DNA of 64,000 nt from NCBI RefSeq assembly GCF_025152575.1, contig NZ_CP102293.1:1116001-1180000 (forward strand). The letters are read 5' to 3'. Source of the DNA: Subdoligranulum variabile (lineage in GTDB: Bacteria; Bacillota; Clostridia; Oscillospirales; Ruminococcaceae). The notes under the pieces are model-generated. The model was not told the DNA's origin and did no database searches. It saw nothing but the letters and a program-made list of their open reading frames with translations. Below are positions 53,563-63,098 of this stretch, piece after piece. Positions within the stretch are counted from its first letter, which is position 1. Each line of letters begins with the position of its first letter. The position numbers and the translations under genes are program-made.

Positions 53563-55224
53563 ATGAAAGTAAAATTGTGGCGGCGCGTATTTGCGGCAAG
53601 TATGTCCGCGGCCATGCTGCTGGGCTTAACGGCATGTGGCGGCGGCTCTGATTCCACCGAATCGTCCGATGGGATCAAAACATTTACGATGTTTACCGCA
53701 ATGCCCGGTTCCGAAATCAATGATGACAACGACATTATGAACATCATTGCCGAAAAGACCGGTGCCAAACTGAAAGAGACCTGGCTGACCGGCCAGACCG
53801 ACGCAGAAGCCATCGGCACAATCATCGCCGGCGGCGAGTACCCGGATTTCATCAATGGCGGCGATGCCATGATGTCTCTTTATGACGCAGGCGTCCTGGT
53901 GCCCTGGGATGATTACCTGGAAAAGTACCCCAACCTGAAAGAAATGTACACCGACGAAGAGTGGGACAGCTTCCGTCAGGATGACGGCAAGATTTATTGG
54001 GCCAACGTATTCCAGAACACCTACGGCGAAGATCGTGCCACCACCCATAACGATGAAGCCTTCTGGATTCAGGCGCGTGTTCTGGAATGGGCCGGTTACC
54101 CCGAAATCAAAACCCTGGACCAGTATTTCGATCTGCTGGAAAGCTATGCCGATGCCAACCCCACCATGGCAAACGGTACCAAGAACATTCCCTACACGGC
54201 ACTTTGCGAAGACTGGCGCTATTTCTGCATCGAGAATGCACCCCAGTTCCTTGATGGGTATCCCAACGACGGCTCTGTCATTGTAGACAAGGATACGATG
54301 CAGGTGGTTGACTACAATACCACGCCCACTGCCAAGCGGTATTTCCAGAAATTGAACGAAGAATACCAGAAAGGCTACGTGGACGTAGAATTCGCCACCC
54401 AGACCTACGATGAATACATCGCCAAGCTTTCCACCGGCGCTGTGCTGGGCATGTGCGACCAGTGGTGGAACTTCGCGTACAATGTCAATGATGTTTTCAA
54501 ACAGCAGGGTTTGGACGAGCAGGGCTGCAACTACGTTCCGCTGGGCCTGACCATTGACGAAGGAATGGAAAACCGCTGGCACAACTACGCCGATACCCTG
54601 AACAATTCCAGCGGCGTGGCCGTTACCACCAGCTGCTCCGATATTGACGGTGCATTTAAGTTTATGAACGATCTGCTGGATCAGGAAATCCACGATCTTC
54701 GCTTCTGGGGCGTTGAAGGTGAGGATTACCTGGTTGATGAAAACGGCCTGTATTACCGCACCGAAGAAATGCGGATGAAGTGCGCGGATCCCGCCTACCA
54801 GGCCTCTCACCTGTGCAACTATTCCTACATGCCGCAGTGGCTGGGCACCAGCCGGGACGGCAAGAACGCCATGCAGCCCGACCAGCAGGCAAGCGAATTC
54901 CTGGACAGCCTGTCCACCCCGCTGCAGAAACTGTTTGATGCCTACGGCGTAGACAGCTACGTTGATTTGATCGGTTCTGTGAAAGAAGAACAGGGCCCCT
55001 GGTTCCCGATGTATTCTTACTCCAATGCAATGACTACCGAAACCCCCGGTGGTGTTGCCTGGGTCAAGATGGGCGAAGTCAAACACGAATGGCTGCCCAA
55101 AGTTGTTATGGCGCCTGATTTTGAAAGCACCTGGAATGAATACATGACTGCGTACAACGCAGCCAATCCGCAGGATTTCTTGGCAGAAATGCAAACTGAG
55201 CTTGAGCGCCGTGCCGGTCTTTGA
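53563..55224 (+). CDS. Oligosaccharide ABC transporter binding lipoprotein (LplA-like)
   Basis: 553 aa from ATG 53563 (AGGAGG upstream). Lipoprotein signal: Arg-rich start, then FAASMSAAMLLGLTAC with the lipid Cys at about residue 24, followed by a Gly/Ser linker. The mature protein is long, as in the LplA/YtcQ group of extracellular solute-binding proteins, and aromatic-rich. It captures oligosaccharides for the LplB/YtcP permeases downstream; xylo-oligosaccharides are inferred from context. Confidence 0.9.
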   Translation: MKVKLWRRVFAASMSAAMLLGLTACGGGSDSTESSDGIKTFTMFTAMPGSEINDDNDIMNIIAEKTGAKLKETWLTGQTDAEAIGTIIAGGEYPDFINGGDAMMSLYDAGVLVPWDDYLEKYPNLKEMYTDEEWDSFRQDDGKIYWANVFQNTYGEDRATTHNDEAFWIQARVLEWAGYPEIKTLDQYFDLLESYADANPTMANGTKNIPYTALCEDWRYFCIENAPQFLDGYPNDGSVIVDKDTMQVVDYNTTPTAKRYFQKLNEEYQKGYVDVEFATQTYDEYIAKLSTGAVLGMCDQWWNFAYNVNDVFKQQGLDEQGCNYVPLGLTIDEGMENRWHNYADTLNNSSGVAVTTSCSDIDGAFKFMNDLLDQEIHDLRFWGVEGEDYLVDENGLYYRTEEMRMKCADPAYQASHLCNYSYMPQWLGTSRDGKNAMQPDQQASEFLDSLSTPLQKLFDAYGVDSYVDLIGSVKEEQGPWFPMYSYSNAMTTETPGGVAWVKMGEVKHEWLPKVVMAPDFESTWNEYMTAYNAANPQDFLAEMQTELERRAGL

Positions 55225-55262
55225 TGCCCGTTATTGCAGGCGACACAGACGTTGACACATAC

Positions 55263-55305
55263 AAGTGGCCACGGCTGCACGGTGTAGCCGTGGCCACTTT
55301 TTTTA
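55263..55305 (+). terminator. Strong hairpin between binding-protein and permease genes
   Basis: Perfect 14-bp stem (AAGTGGCCACGGCT with AGCCGTGGCCACTT), nine-base loop, T run. It should reduce permease relative to binding-protein transcript. Confidence 0.85.
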
Positions 55306-55389
55306 TGAAATGCATTCAACCCGCAAGCTCCTTAAACGTTAGTTTGCAACACATGATTCGCCATACACGTTCCTTAGGAGGACTCGCCA

Positions 55390-56313
55390 ATGAAAAATCC
55401 ATCAAAGCGTATTACATGGAAAGAGATTTCACGCCAGAAATTTCTGATGGTCTGTGCGGCTATCTTTTTTGTATACGGCATCGTATTTTATTACGTTCCA
55501 CTGGCAGGCTGGGTAATGGCCTTTCAGAACTACAAACCCAAAGACGGCCTCTTCGGATCTGAATTCGTAGCACTGGAAAAGTTTAAATTCCTGTTCTCTG
55601 ACGAAGTCTTTTTGCGTGATATCCGTAACACTCTGGCCATGGGCGTTCTCAATCTGGTGACCACCTTTTTAATGGCCATTATCTTCGCCATCCTGCTGAA
55701 CGAAGTACGCAACATGTTCGGCAAAAAGATTGTTCAAACGATTTCCTATATGCCCCACTTCCTTTCCTGGATCATTGTCACCGGTATTCTGCACGATGCG
55801 CTGTCTTCCACCGGTATCATCAATGAGCTGCTGGTGAACCTGGGCATTCTGGATTCGCCCATCAACTTCTTCGCCAATCCGAGTTATTTTTGGCCAATCG
55901 TTGCATTTGCCAATGTTTGGAAGGAAACCGGCTGGAATGCCATTGTCTACCTGGCCGCCATTACCTCCATCGATCCCAGCCTGTATGAGGCAGCCACTTT
56001 GGATGGTGCCGGCCGGTGGGGCAAAATCTGGCACGTCACGCTTCCTGGCATCAAGTCCACCATTATGATTCTGCTGATCATGAATGTTGGCAACGTATTG
56101 AATGCAGGCTTTGAAGTCCAGTATCTGCTTGGCAACGGCCTGGTCAAGGGTGTTTCGGAAACCATTGATATCTACACCTTGACCTGGGGCATCAGCCAAA
56201 ACGATTATTCTTTGGGTACTGCAGCCGGTATCTTCAAGAGCGTCGTTGCAATTATTCTGATTCTCGGCGCAAACTGGATTGCCAAACGTGCCGGTGAAGA
56301 CAGATTGTTCTAA
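55390..56313 (+). CDS. ABC transporter permease, LplB-like
   Basis: 307 aa, AGGAGG 8 nt before ATG. Six membrane segments; the first is FLMVCAAIFFVYGIVFYYVP. The EAA loop is YEAATLDGAGRWGKIWHVTLPG (about 199-220). It pairs with the YtcP-like permease 13 nt downstream. No ATPase gene is nearby. Confidence 0.92.
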   Translation: MKNPSKRITWKEISRQKFLMVCAAIFFVYGIVFYYVPLAGWVMAFQNYKPKDGLFGSEFVALEKFKFLFSDEVFLRDIRNTLAMGVLNLVTTFLMAIIFAILLNEVRNMFGKKIVQTISYMPHFLSWIIVTGILHDALSSTGIINELLVNLGILDSPINFFANPSYFWPIVAFANVWKETGWNAIVYLAAITSIDPSLYEAATLDGAGRWGKIWHVTLPGIKSTIMILLIMNVGNVLNAGFEVQYLLGNGLVKGVSETIDIYTLTWGISQNDYSLGTAAGIFKSVVAIILILGANWIAKRAGEDRLF

Positions 56314-56326
56314 GGGGAGGGTACAC

Positions 56327-57214
56327 ATGAAAATCAAATCATCCACCATGGACAAAGTCTTTGTTACCTGCAATACCATTTTCCTGGTTTTGTTCGTCAC
56401 CATTACGCTGTATCCTGTTCTGAACACGCTGGCGCTTTCTTTCAACGACGGTATCGACGCCGTACGCGGTGGCATCCATCTGTGGCCGCGCATCTTTACG
56501 CTCTCGAACTATAAAACGGTTCTGAATCAGCAGAACATCATCACCGGTGCAGTGGTTTCGGTGGCCAGAACTGTGTTGGGAACCATCTTCTCCCTGGTAA
56601 CGAACGCACTTTTGGCCTACGTCATCAGCCGCAAACGCTTTTTGTTCCGTTCCCAGCTGTCTTTGTTCTGGGTCATCACCATGTATGTGAACGGCGGTAT
56701 GATCCCCACCTTGATTTTGTACCGCAACCTGAACCTGACCAACTCTTTCTGGGTATACGTCATTCCGGGCATGATCAGCGCATTTAACGTTCTGGTTCTG
56801 CGCACTTTCATGGAAGGTCTGCCCAGCGCGCTGGAAGAATCCGCCATGATTGACGGTGCCAACGATTTCACCATCTTTACCCGTATCATCTCGCCCCTGT
56901 GCAAGCCGGTGTATGCCACCGTCGCCCTGTTCGTAGCTGTCGGACAGTGGAACTCCTGGTTCGATGCTATGTTGTACAACCGGATGAACACCCAGTATAC
57001 GACCCTGCAATATGAGTTGATGAAGCTTCTTTCCTCTGTCATGCAGCAAAGCGGCAGTGCCACCACCGGCGGCAACACCGCTACCGCAGCCGTCACGCCG
57101 GTTACCGTGCGTGCCGCCGCTACTGTGGTGACGATGCTTCCCATCATTTTGCTTTATCCCTTCCTGCAAAGATACTTTGTATCCGGCATGACCATTGGCA
57201 GTGTAAAAGAGTAA
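56327..57214 (+). CDS. ABC transporter permease, YtcP-like
   Basis: 295 aa from ATG 56327 (GGGGAGGG upstream). Hydrophobic N-terminal segment VFVTCNTIFLVLFVTITLYP and LALSFNDGIDAVRGGIHLWP, typical of YtcP. EAA loop EESAMIDGANDFTIFTRIISPL near 182. Forms the import channel with the LplB-like protein. Confidence 0.92.
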   Translation: MKIKSSTMDKVFVTCNTIFLVLFVTITLYPVLNTLALSFNDGIDAVRGGIHLWPRIFTLSNYKTVLNQQNIITGAVVSVARTVLGTIFSLVTNALLAYVISRKRFLFRSQLSLFWVITMYVNGGMIPTLILYRNLNLTNSFWVYVIPGMISAFNVLVLRTFMEGLPSALEESAMIDGANDFTIFTRIISPLCKPVYATVALFVAVGQWNSWFDAMLYNRMNTQYTTLQYELMKLLSSVMQQSGSATTGGNTATAAVTPVTVRAAATVVTMLPIILLYPFLQRYFVSGMTIGSVKE

Positions 57215-57289
57215 AATCCTTTTCCTGCCATCCGCCCCTGTTTTCCAGTGCCTGTAACACGAAAAGTCAGTTTGGCGGCACCCTTCAAT

Positions 57290-57349
57290 AGCTATGGCCG
57301 CTGCATCTGTTTTTCCTCCTGGATACAGCGGCCATAGCTCTATATTTTT
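57290..57349 (+). terminator. Hairpin between transporter and GH43 genes
   Basis: Perfect 14-bp stem AGCTATGGCCGCTG with CAGCGGCCATAGCT around a 22-base loop, followed by CTATATTTTTG. Confidence 0.75.
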
Positions 57350-57388
57350 GCATGCAGAACATCACCCCTTTATACCTGGAGGTTTTCT

Positions 57389-58951
57389 ATGCTTTCCGTT
57401 AAAAATCCTATCATGACAGGCTTCTTTCCCGACCCTTCGATTTGCCGGGTAGGGAACAAATTCTATACGGTTCATTCGACATTTGCGTATTTTCCCGGTG
57501 TGCCGGTTTTTGAGAGCGAAGATCTTGTCCACTGGAATTTGATCAGCAATGTGCTCGATCGTGATTCTCAGGTTCCTTTGTCCGGCTGTCAGCATTCCGA
57601 GGGGATTTTTGCCCCTACCATTCGTTACCATAAGGGCACCTGGTATATGATTACCACCAACGTGTCCGACCAAGGAAATTTTATCGTCACTGCAAAAGAT
57701 CCGCGCGGCCCCTGGTCCGAGCCTTACTATTTGGGTGAGTCTACCGGCGGCATTGATCCCAGTCTCTTTTTTGACGATGACGGTACCTGCTATTATATCG
57801 GCCAACGGCCGCGTTCTGCCGGGTACCGCTACAATGGCGACTGCGAAATTTGGATTCAAACTCTGGATCTGGACACGATGCAGTTAAAGCCCGATGCCAC
57901 CATTGTACTTACCGGATTCCAGCGCAAAGCCATTTGGCCGGAGGGACCTCACCTGTACAAAAAGGACGGTTACTATTACATTTTGCATGCGGAAAGCGGT
58001 ACTTCCATCCACCACAGCGTCATGATCGCGCGCAGCAAAAATGTGTTTGGTCCCTACGAGTACTGCCCCTGCAACCCCATTCTGACGCATCGCCATTTGG
58101 GAGCCCAATATCCTGTTACCTGCGTCGGTCATGCCGACTTAGTGGATGACGGAAACGGCAACTGGTATATGGTTGTATTGGCTTGCCGGCCGAACCAAGG
58201 GTACACGTTGTTGGGGCGTGAAACCTTTTTGGCAAAGGTCACCTGGGAAGATGGTTGGCCGGTTGTGAATGCGGGGGTCGGTCATCTTGAAGAAGTAGTC
58301 ACGCTGCCTTACGAGGGGCAGCCTTCTGACGACGTACCCCAATGTAAAACCTATACGTTTGATACACCTTCTCTGCCGCTGGAATTGCTGACTTTGCGCA
58401 ATCACCGCGATCACGAACTGGAACTGCACGCAGAAGAGCATATTGTTCGTCTTTTCCATCGTTGCGACAGCCTGAAGGATTGCGGTGAGCCTGCATACCT
58501 CGCGCTGCGTCAGCAACACTGGAATTGCGAATTTGAAACCAGCTTTATCCCGCATTTCTGCAAAGAGAGTGATTGCGCCGGTATTGCCATGGTTCAAAGC
58601 AACGAAAACCATCTACGGGCAGAGTGCTATCCCCAGGATTCGGGGATCAAACTTGTTGTTTCTCTTTGCAAAGATGGTGAAGACAGCTGTTTGGCGCGAA
58701 TGGATATGTCGGCTGCAACCCCCATCAAACTGAAGTTGCGCGTAGAAGGGCTTGTGGCCAGTGTTCTTTACCAAAGCGGTACCGAATGGAAAACAGCTGC
58801 CTCTGGTATCGACCTGCGCTCTTTAAGCACGGAACATGCCGGCGGTTTTGTCGGCTGTACACTGGGGTTATACGCTTCCGGCAATGGGGAAGACGCTGGT
58901 GGTTATTCTGATTTTGAAAGAATGACCTATCGCGAACTTCCCACCAAGTAA
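57389..58951 (+). CDS. Glycoside hydrolase family 43 (beta-xylosidase/arabinofuranosidase)
   Basis: 520 aa, no signal peptide. The five-bladed propeller starts NPIMTGFFPDPSICRVGN with the base Asp. GGIDPSLFFDDDG carries the pKa-setting Asp (about 127) and IWPEGPHLYKKDGYYYI the acid Glu (about 187). A C-terminal concanavalin-like domain (about 330-515) is as in two-domain XynB-type xylosidases. It hydrolyses imported xylo-oligosaccharides. GGAGG 7 nt before ATG. Confidence 0.94.
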   Translation: MLSVKNPIMTGFFPDPSICRVGNKFYTVHSTFAYFPGVPVFESEDLVHWNLISNVLDRDSQVPLSGCQHSEGIFAPTIRYHKGTWYMITTNVSDQGNFIVTAKDPRGPWSEPYYLGESTGGIDPSLFFDDDGTCYYIGQRPRSAGYRYNGDCEIWIQTLDLDTMQLKPDATIVLTGFQRKAIWPEGPHLYKKDGYYYILHAESGTSIHHSVMIARSKNVFGPYEYCPCNPILTHRHLGAQYPVTCVGHADLVDDGNGNWYMVVLACRPNQGYTLLGRETFLAKVTWEDGWPVVNAGVGHLEEVVTLPYEGQPSDDVPQCKTYTFDTPSLPLELLTLRNHRDHELELHAEEHIVRLFHRCDSLKDCGEPAYLALRQQHWNCEFETSFIPHFCKESDCAGIAMVQSNENHLRAECYPQDSGIKLVVSLCKDGEDSCLARMDMSAATPIKLKLRVEGLVASVLYQSGTEWKTAASGIDLRSLSTEHAGGFVGCTLGLYASGNGEDAGGYSDFERMTYRELPTK

Positions 58952-59130
58952 TCCTTCACGAATCATTCGGTAGCGGCTGCCAAATGGGGAGAGAATGTCC
59001 AGCCGGTGAGGAGCCCGCCCACAAATAAAAAGCCATACGAATCCGCGAAAAGCCAAGCGGATGTGGGTGTTTGGAAACCGAATCTCCCGGATCGATACCT
59101 GCGTAACCCGTCCATACTCTTCCCTATCGC

Positions 59131-59178
59131 AAATACAAAAAGCAGACCCTTGGACTCACGGGTCTGCTTTTTGTATGC
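59131..59178 (+). terminator. Terminator downstream of GH43
   Basis: ATACAAAAAGCAGACCC pairs with GGGTCTGCTTTTTGTAT across a ten-base loop. Active on either strand. The rest of 58952-59251 shows no gene. Confidence 0.85.
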
Positions 59179-59251
59179 ACGATTCATTTACAAAACGAAA
59201 CGCCTGATTGCTCCGCAACACAATAGGCTTATAGTTTTCAACTCATCTTTT

Positions 59252-59428
59252 TCAAAGTTGTACAGAGACGTCGCTATTTTCTCCGGTCAATCCAATATAT
59301 GCCAGCCGTTCCGGCAGCGGTGTGTGCTCGGTCACCGCTTGTACAAGGGCAGCACATTCCTCTTCAAAGCCACTCACCACACGTCCGTAAGCCGCGAACG
59401 CGCGAGATGTGACAGGCTCTATATTCCA
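59252..59428 (-). pseudogene. DUF4867 N-terminal fragment
   Basis: 58 codons that read WNIEPVTSRAFAAYGRVVSG, then EECAALVQAVTEHTPLPE, clearly related to the start of the intact DUF4867 protein at 36076-36717. No start codon is in the expected place (TGG stands there) and a TGA cuts it off after about a quarter of the family length. Confidence 0.75.
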
Positions 59429-59438
59429 ACGCGCCTCC

Positions 59439-60443
59439 TCATGTATGGCAATCCTGCAGCAGAATCCGCTGCGGTTGTGTAATCGGCTGCGCCGTCAGCT
59501 GCACCTCTGCCTGCGCACGGTCGGTGTGCAGACTGTACGTTCCCCGGAAACCAGCCAGCTCGGCAACGCCGTTTTCATCGGTATGCAGCTCCCCTTGGGA
59601 AGTCCACTCCGCATGAATCAGCCGCTGCAGTTCCCGGTAACTGGGCTTGGGCGAATTGTCCGCCCGCAACAAACCGCTGGGCGCATTCAGCCACGCACCG
59701 TCGGCAAAGTCCCATCCGGTAATTGCTTCCACCTGAGAATGCGAGAAAAGGATCTCGTACATTTCCCGCCATTCCCGGCGCTGCCGTTCTTCTCCTTCGG
59801 GGGTGGATGGCCAGGACTCGACCTGGTAATCGTTTAGATCCACAATGTCTGCGGGCATCAGATGACCGGGCAGCAAGGTAGCGCCAGGAAACTCCTCCAG
59901 CAGAGCGTACACAGAAGCAATATGCAGAGAGGGAACGAGTTTTTCCAGTTCTGGGAACAGGATGCAAACCAATCGGGCAATGGAACTTTTCAGCTTGGCA
60001 CGCTCTTTCACCTTGTCAAAACGATATCTGGTAAGTGACTTTAGTTCCTCGGTGTGGTATGCCGTATCTGTGTAGGGGTTGAGACTTGCATCGGATAACA
60101 ACATAAACGCAATCGTTCGTGCATCCACCCGGTCGGTTTTTGTTTTTCGCAGACTGAGGCTCTTTCGGTAAAGGTTTGTACGCAAGGGGTTCAGGACATA
60201 GGTGGTTAGACCATTGTCAAGAAGAAAACCGAGCAGATTGTAGCTGTAATGCCCGGTTGCCTCAAGCCCTACCTTTATTTTGTCCTGTGTGCTGGTGCAA
60301 TCCTGGATTCTTCGCAACAGACAGTGAAATCCGTTTATGGTGTTGGGGATAGTGAACACATCCGACAGAACTTCACCATCAGAAGTGACGATGAAACAAT
60401 CGTGCTTATCTTTTGAAACATCAATGCCAACAGAAACCATCAT
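59439..60443 (-). pseudogene. Chimera: IS110 transposase N-terminus fused to GH10 xylanase C-terminus
   Basis: 334 aa from ATG 60443 (GGAGGT 7 nt upstream). Residues 1 to about 187 are an IS110-family DEDD domain: VGIDVSKDKHDCF, VGLEATGHYSYNL and TKTDRVDARTIAF. From about residue 190 (DNA near 59880) the protein becomes the end of a GH10 endoxylanase: GHLMPADIVDLNDYQVESWP, STPEGEERQRRE, then ITGWDFADGAWLNAPSGLL and SPKPSYRELQRLIHAEW. The IS110 C-terminal catalytic Ser domain and both GH10 catalytic Glu residues are missing. The join is in frame without a stop. Confidence 0.85.
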
Positions 60444-60549
60444 AACAAATACCTCCGACGAAAAATGTGATGCTTCATCCACAGAGCGCCTTACTTTTGT
60501 AGCCTTGTTCCACATAAACCGTCTAGCGGTATTTAACTGATTAACAAAA

Positions 60550-60628
60550 TGTAAGGGACTGTGGTTGGAACCTCTCCAGAACCATCTTGTGGTAGGGGGA
60601 AATGCACCGATCCACAGCATCCCTTACA
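60550..60628 (-). ncRNA. Structured non-coding region upstream of IS110 remnant (bridge RNA candidate)
   Basis: TGTAAGGGA-CTGTGG (60550-60564) pairs with CCACAG-CA-TCCCTTACA (60612-60628), a 15-bp stem with a 2-nt bulge enclosing a 47-nt loop. It lies in the non-coding DNA before the transposase start, where IS110-group elements encode their guide (bridge) RNA. Apart from this and the next terminator, 60444-60872 holds no gene. Confidence 0.45.
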
Positions 60629-60691
60629 GTGTAGCACAGCCCTTGGGGAGGGGCTTTAATAACTACTACTCTATAATACAAGGGGGAAAAA

Positions 60692-60736
60692 CAAAAAGCC
60701 GCTCATTTCCGGCATTGCCAGAAACCAAGCGGCTAA
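60692..60736 (-). terminator. Terminator of the leftward ParB-like operon
   Basis: AGCCGCT/AGCGGCT outer stem and TTTCTGGC/GCCGGAAA inner stem, followed on the minus strand by TTTTTGTTTTT. Confidence 0.8.
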
Positions 60737-60872
60737 AAATGGGCACACTTATCCCATGCTATTTTACCTATTGATATATACGAGCAGCACAGATCAGAAA
60801 ATTCATCATTGTATCGTCATTGTGGTTTGTACCAAAATGTAGTACAAACCACTTCTGAGGTAGTCAATCTTC

Positions 60873-61742
60873 CTATTCCTTCACCAACAGCTCAACCCCT
60901 TCTTCTGCGTCCTCCTCCTCCAAATCTGTGTCTATATCCAATCCTTCATGGTTCCCGATATTCTTTTCGTAGAGCCGTGTCCATTTAAGCGGATACTTGC
61001 ACTTACGATTATAGGCCAGAAGCATCGCCTCCGCATACCCCATAGACCCTGGGCGGCGCTCCTTGGCTGTTCTGGACAGCAGCTTGACCGACATCTCTCC
61101 CACCTTTTCCTTGAAGTTCTCATCTTTCAAGGTATCTCCAAATGTGTAGACAAGTCTTGCTATCCCATTGAGCATATTCGCAGACAGAGAATTCATATCC
61201 CCCTCCCAAGTGCCTACACAGAGCCGCAGCGTCCGGTCGAGAACATGGTACCCAAACCGTTCATAAATGTTTTCAAGCGTGGAGACAGCGCACACAACGC
61301 CGTAGTTTCTTACCTGCCCGATAGAAAGTGAATAAGACTCTACCAGATCTTTGATAATGAGCTGTTCCTGATTTCCTGCCTCCACATTTGCCATAAACAC
61401 CTCGTAAGGCCGAAGAGGTTTTACAAACTTCATCTGGTTGGCAAAAATGTCTGCCTCGTGTTCGTAATTCAAATCGTCGTAGATCATACACCACACAGGG
61501 GTTTCACGGGACCCCGAAGCCAATGCAACAATTTCCACTGTATGCTGCCCATTGAACACATAATTAACTCCATTTCGTCGACTTACCTTTACAGGATTGA
61601 TTTGATACAAATCGAAATGGGCTGCCGCATTCAGTACATGCTGTTCGGAAATATTTCGCTGATACTCCTGATTAGATACAAGGTTTTTAATAGGGATCTG
61701 CTCAAAATGGACATTGGGAACAAACATACTATAATCTGCCAT
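60873..61742 (-). CDS. ParB-like (DUF6551-type) protein
   Basis: 289 aa. The N-terminal part resembles a ParB/Srx-type fold: IPIKNLVSNQEYQRNISEQH, then INPVKVSRRNGVNYVFNGQH (about residues 17-68). The rest is helical with an acidic C-terminus. The match to the DUF6551 group is from memory. Its start overlaps the stop of the upstream ParB-like gene. Probably part of a plasmid- or ICE-type maintenance module; DNA target unknown. Confidence 0.65.
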   Translation of the reverse strand: MADYSMFVPNVHFEQIPIKNLVSNQEYQRNISEQHVLNAAAHFDLYQINPVKVSRRNGVNYVFNGQHTVEIVALASGSRETPVWCMIYDDLNYEHEADIFANQMKFVKPLRPYEVFMANVEAGNQEQLIIKDLVESYSLSIGQVRNYGVVCAVSTLENIYERFGYHVLDRTLRLCVGTWEGDMNSLSANMLNGIARLVYTFGDTLKDENFKEKVGEMSVKLLSRTAKERRPGSMGYAEAMLLAYNRKCKYPLKWTRLYEKNIGNHEGLDIDTDLEEEDAEEGVELLVKE

Positions 61743-62695
61743 CAGGTTTCCCCCTCAATTGCACTGAGCATTTCCTGGATCTTTTCTATCAATTCACGCA
61801 ACGCTGTCCGAAGATTTTGTCTGGCCGCAGGAGAAATTGCTTCCAGACGTGCCATGGTTTTAGTTCGGTCAATAGAACTCATCCAGGAAGGAATTGTGAG
61901 CGTTAGCCCGGCAACTTCTGCATCAGGGTCATATACCGGCATCGTCTTGATTGCCGGTTGATCTGCCGTCGCTCCTGCTGGTTTAGTTGCCACGTCGGAA
62001 TGAATGTTCCTCCTTGATTCGCTGTACCGGGCAAAAGCATATGGATTTTTCCCAATTTTTTGCCCCAGTTCTTTCAGCTCTCCTGTATCCTTCTCCGCCA
62101 GTGCCACAATATTTTCAAATGATATCTTACATGTACCGGATAGAATATGCGGAACCAGTTCCGGTGCGCTTTGGGCTATCGTATCCAATGCAGTGCTATA
62201 TTTTGCATATTTTTGTACGGTTGCACCAGACACATGATGCTCCTTTCCGATCCGGGCTGCAGTCCGACAGCCGCTTTCCTCATCAATTGGCCTTCCCCTC
62301 ACCGGAACAGCGTTAGGATTTGCCCGATACTGATTATAACCATTCCCATTTTTTTGTGCCTTCTTTTCCGCTTCATATTGCCTTCCGATCAGGTATTTCC
62401 TTGTTTCCTCTGTAATGTTGCGGCGCCCAAGCTGATTGGAGCAAATCCATGCAATTACTGCATCCCGGTTGGGGAACTCCCTTTCATAAACACCATAAGG
62501 GATATGCAATTTGTTGCAAATTTCGTAACGGTTGTGCCCATCCACAATGGTATCATTCCAGACAACAATATCCTCCCGACACCCTTCCCGTACCAGATTC
62601 AGCTCAAGCTGCCGGTACTCTTCTCTGCGAAGGGGGCGAATCAGATTTTTAAACTCCGGGTCGATTCTCAACTGCCTAAATTTCTTTTCTGACAT
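61742..62695 (-). CDS. ParB/RepB-like partition or regulatory protein
   Basis: 317 aa. ParB-type N-terminal signature: EEYRQLELNLVREGCREDIV, then VVWNDTIVDGHNRYEICNKL (about 25-65). A central helix-turn-helix is likely (TAARIGKEHHVSGATVQKYAKY, about 145-165) and the C-terminus is helical. Such proteins occur on Firmicute plasmids and integrative elements. The gene overlaps its neighbours on both sides, showing a tight operon. Confidence 0.7.
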   Translation of the reverse strand: MSEKKFRQLRIDPEFKNLIRPLRREEYRQLELNLVREGCREDIVVWNDTIVDGHNRYEICNKLHIPYGVYEREFPNRDAVIAWICSNQLGRRNITEETRKYLIGRQYEAEKKAQKNGNGYNQYRANPNAVPVRGRPIDEESGCRTAARIGKEHHVSGATVQKYAKYSTALDTIAQSAPELVPHILSGTCKISFENIVALAEKDTGELKELGQKIGKNPYAFARYSESRRNIHSDVATKPAGATADQPAIKTMPVYDPDAEVAGLTLTIPSWMSSIDRTKTMARLEAISPAARQNLRTALRELIEKIQEMLSAIEGET

Positions 62696-63098
62696 ACTTA
62701 CTCCTTCGCTCCAGTTGCTTTATTGTTTGCAAGGAGAAATAGGCAACCCGGTTCACCTGATCAATTTCTCCTTCCAGTTGGTAGTTGAATCTCGGGTCAA
62801 AACCTCCGACCATCTCAGAAAAATTATTCATTAGGATCGCGCTGTAAAATTCCACTGATTGTTGCGTTGTGTCCAACATCCGGACTCTGTTTGCAGTACC
62901 ACCCGAAATAGGTTTGTCTGAACCAAGAACAGCTATATAAAGTTCCTCCGGATTCACCAAAAATTGAATATACGCAGGATTTTTCAACAGACGGATTGTC
63001 TGACGGTGAATACGAATTCGATTTCGGAATGGATCAAGCGTCAACGAAGCATGCACGGTTTTATCGTTTTTCACCTTTTGTCCCTTTGGATCAACCAT
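62676..63098 (-). CDS. Conserved hypothetical protein of the plasmid-like operon
   Basis: 140 aa from ATG 63098 (GGGAGG 8 nt upstream). No family recognised. The basic start is followed by LDPFRNRIRIHRQTIRLL and EELYIAVLGSDKPISGG. Its end overlaps the next gene by 20 nt. Confidence 0.65.
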   Translation of the reverse strand: MVDPKGQKVKNDKTVHASLTLDPFRNRIRIHRQTIRLLKNPAYIQFLVNPEELYIAVLGSDKPISGGTANRVRMLDTTQQSVEFYSAILMNNFSEMVGGFDPRFNYQLEGEIDQVNRVAYFSLQTIKQLERRSKYVRKEI

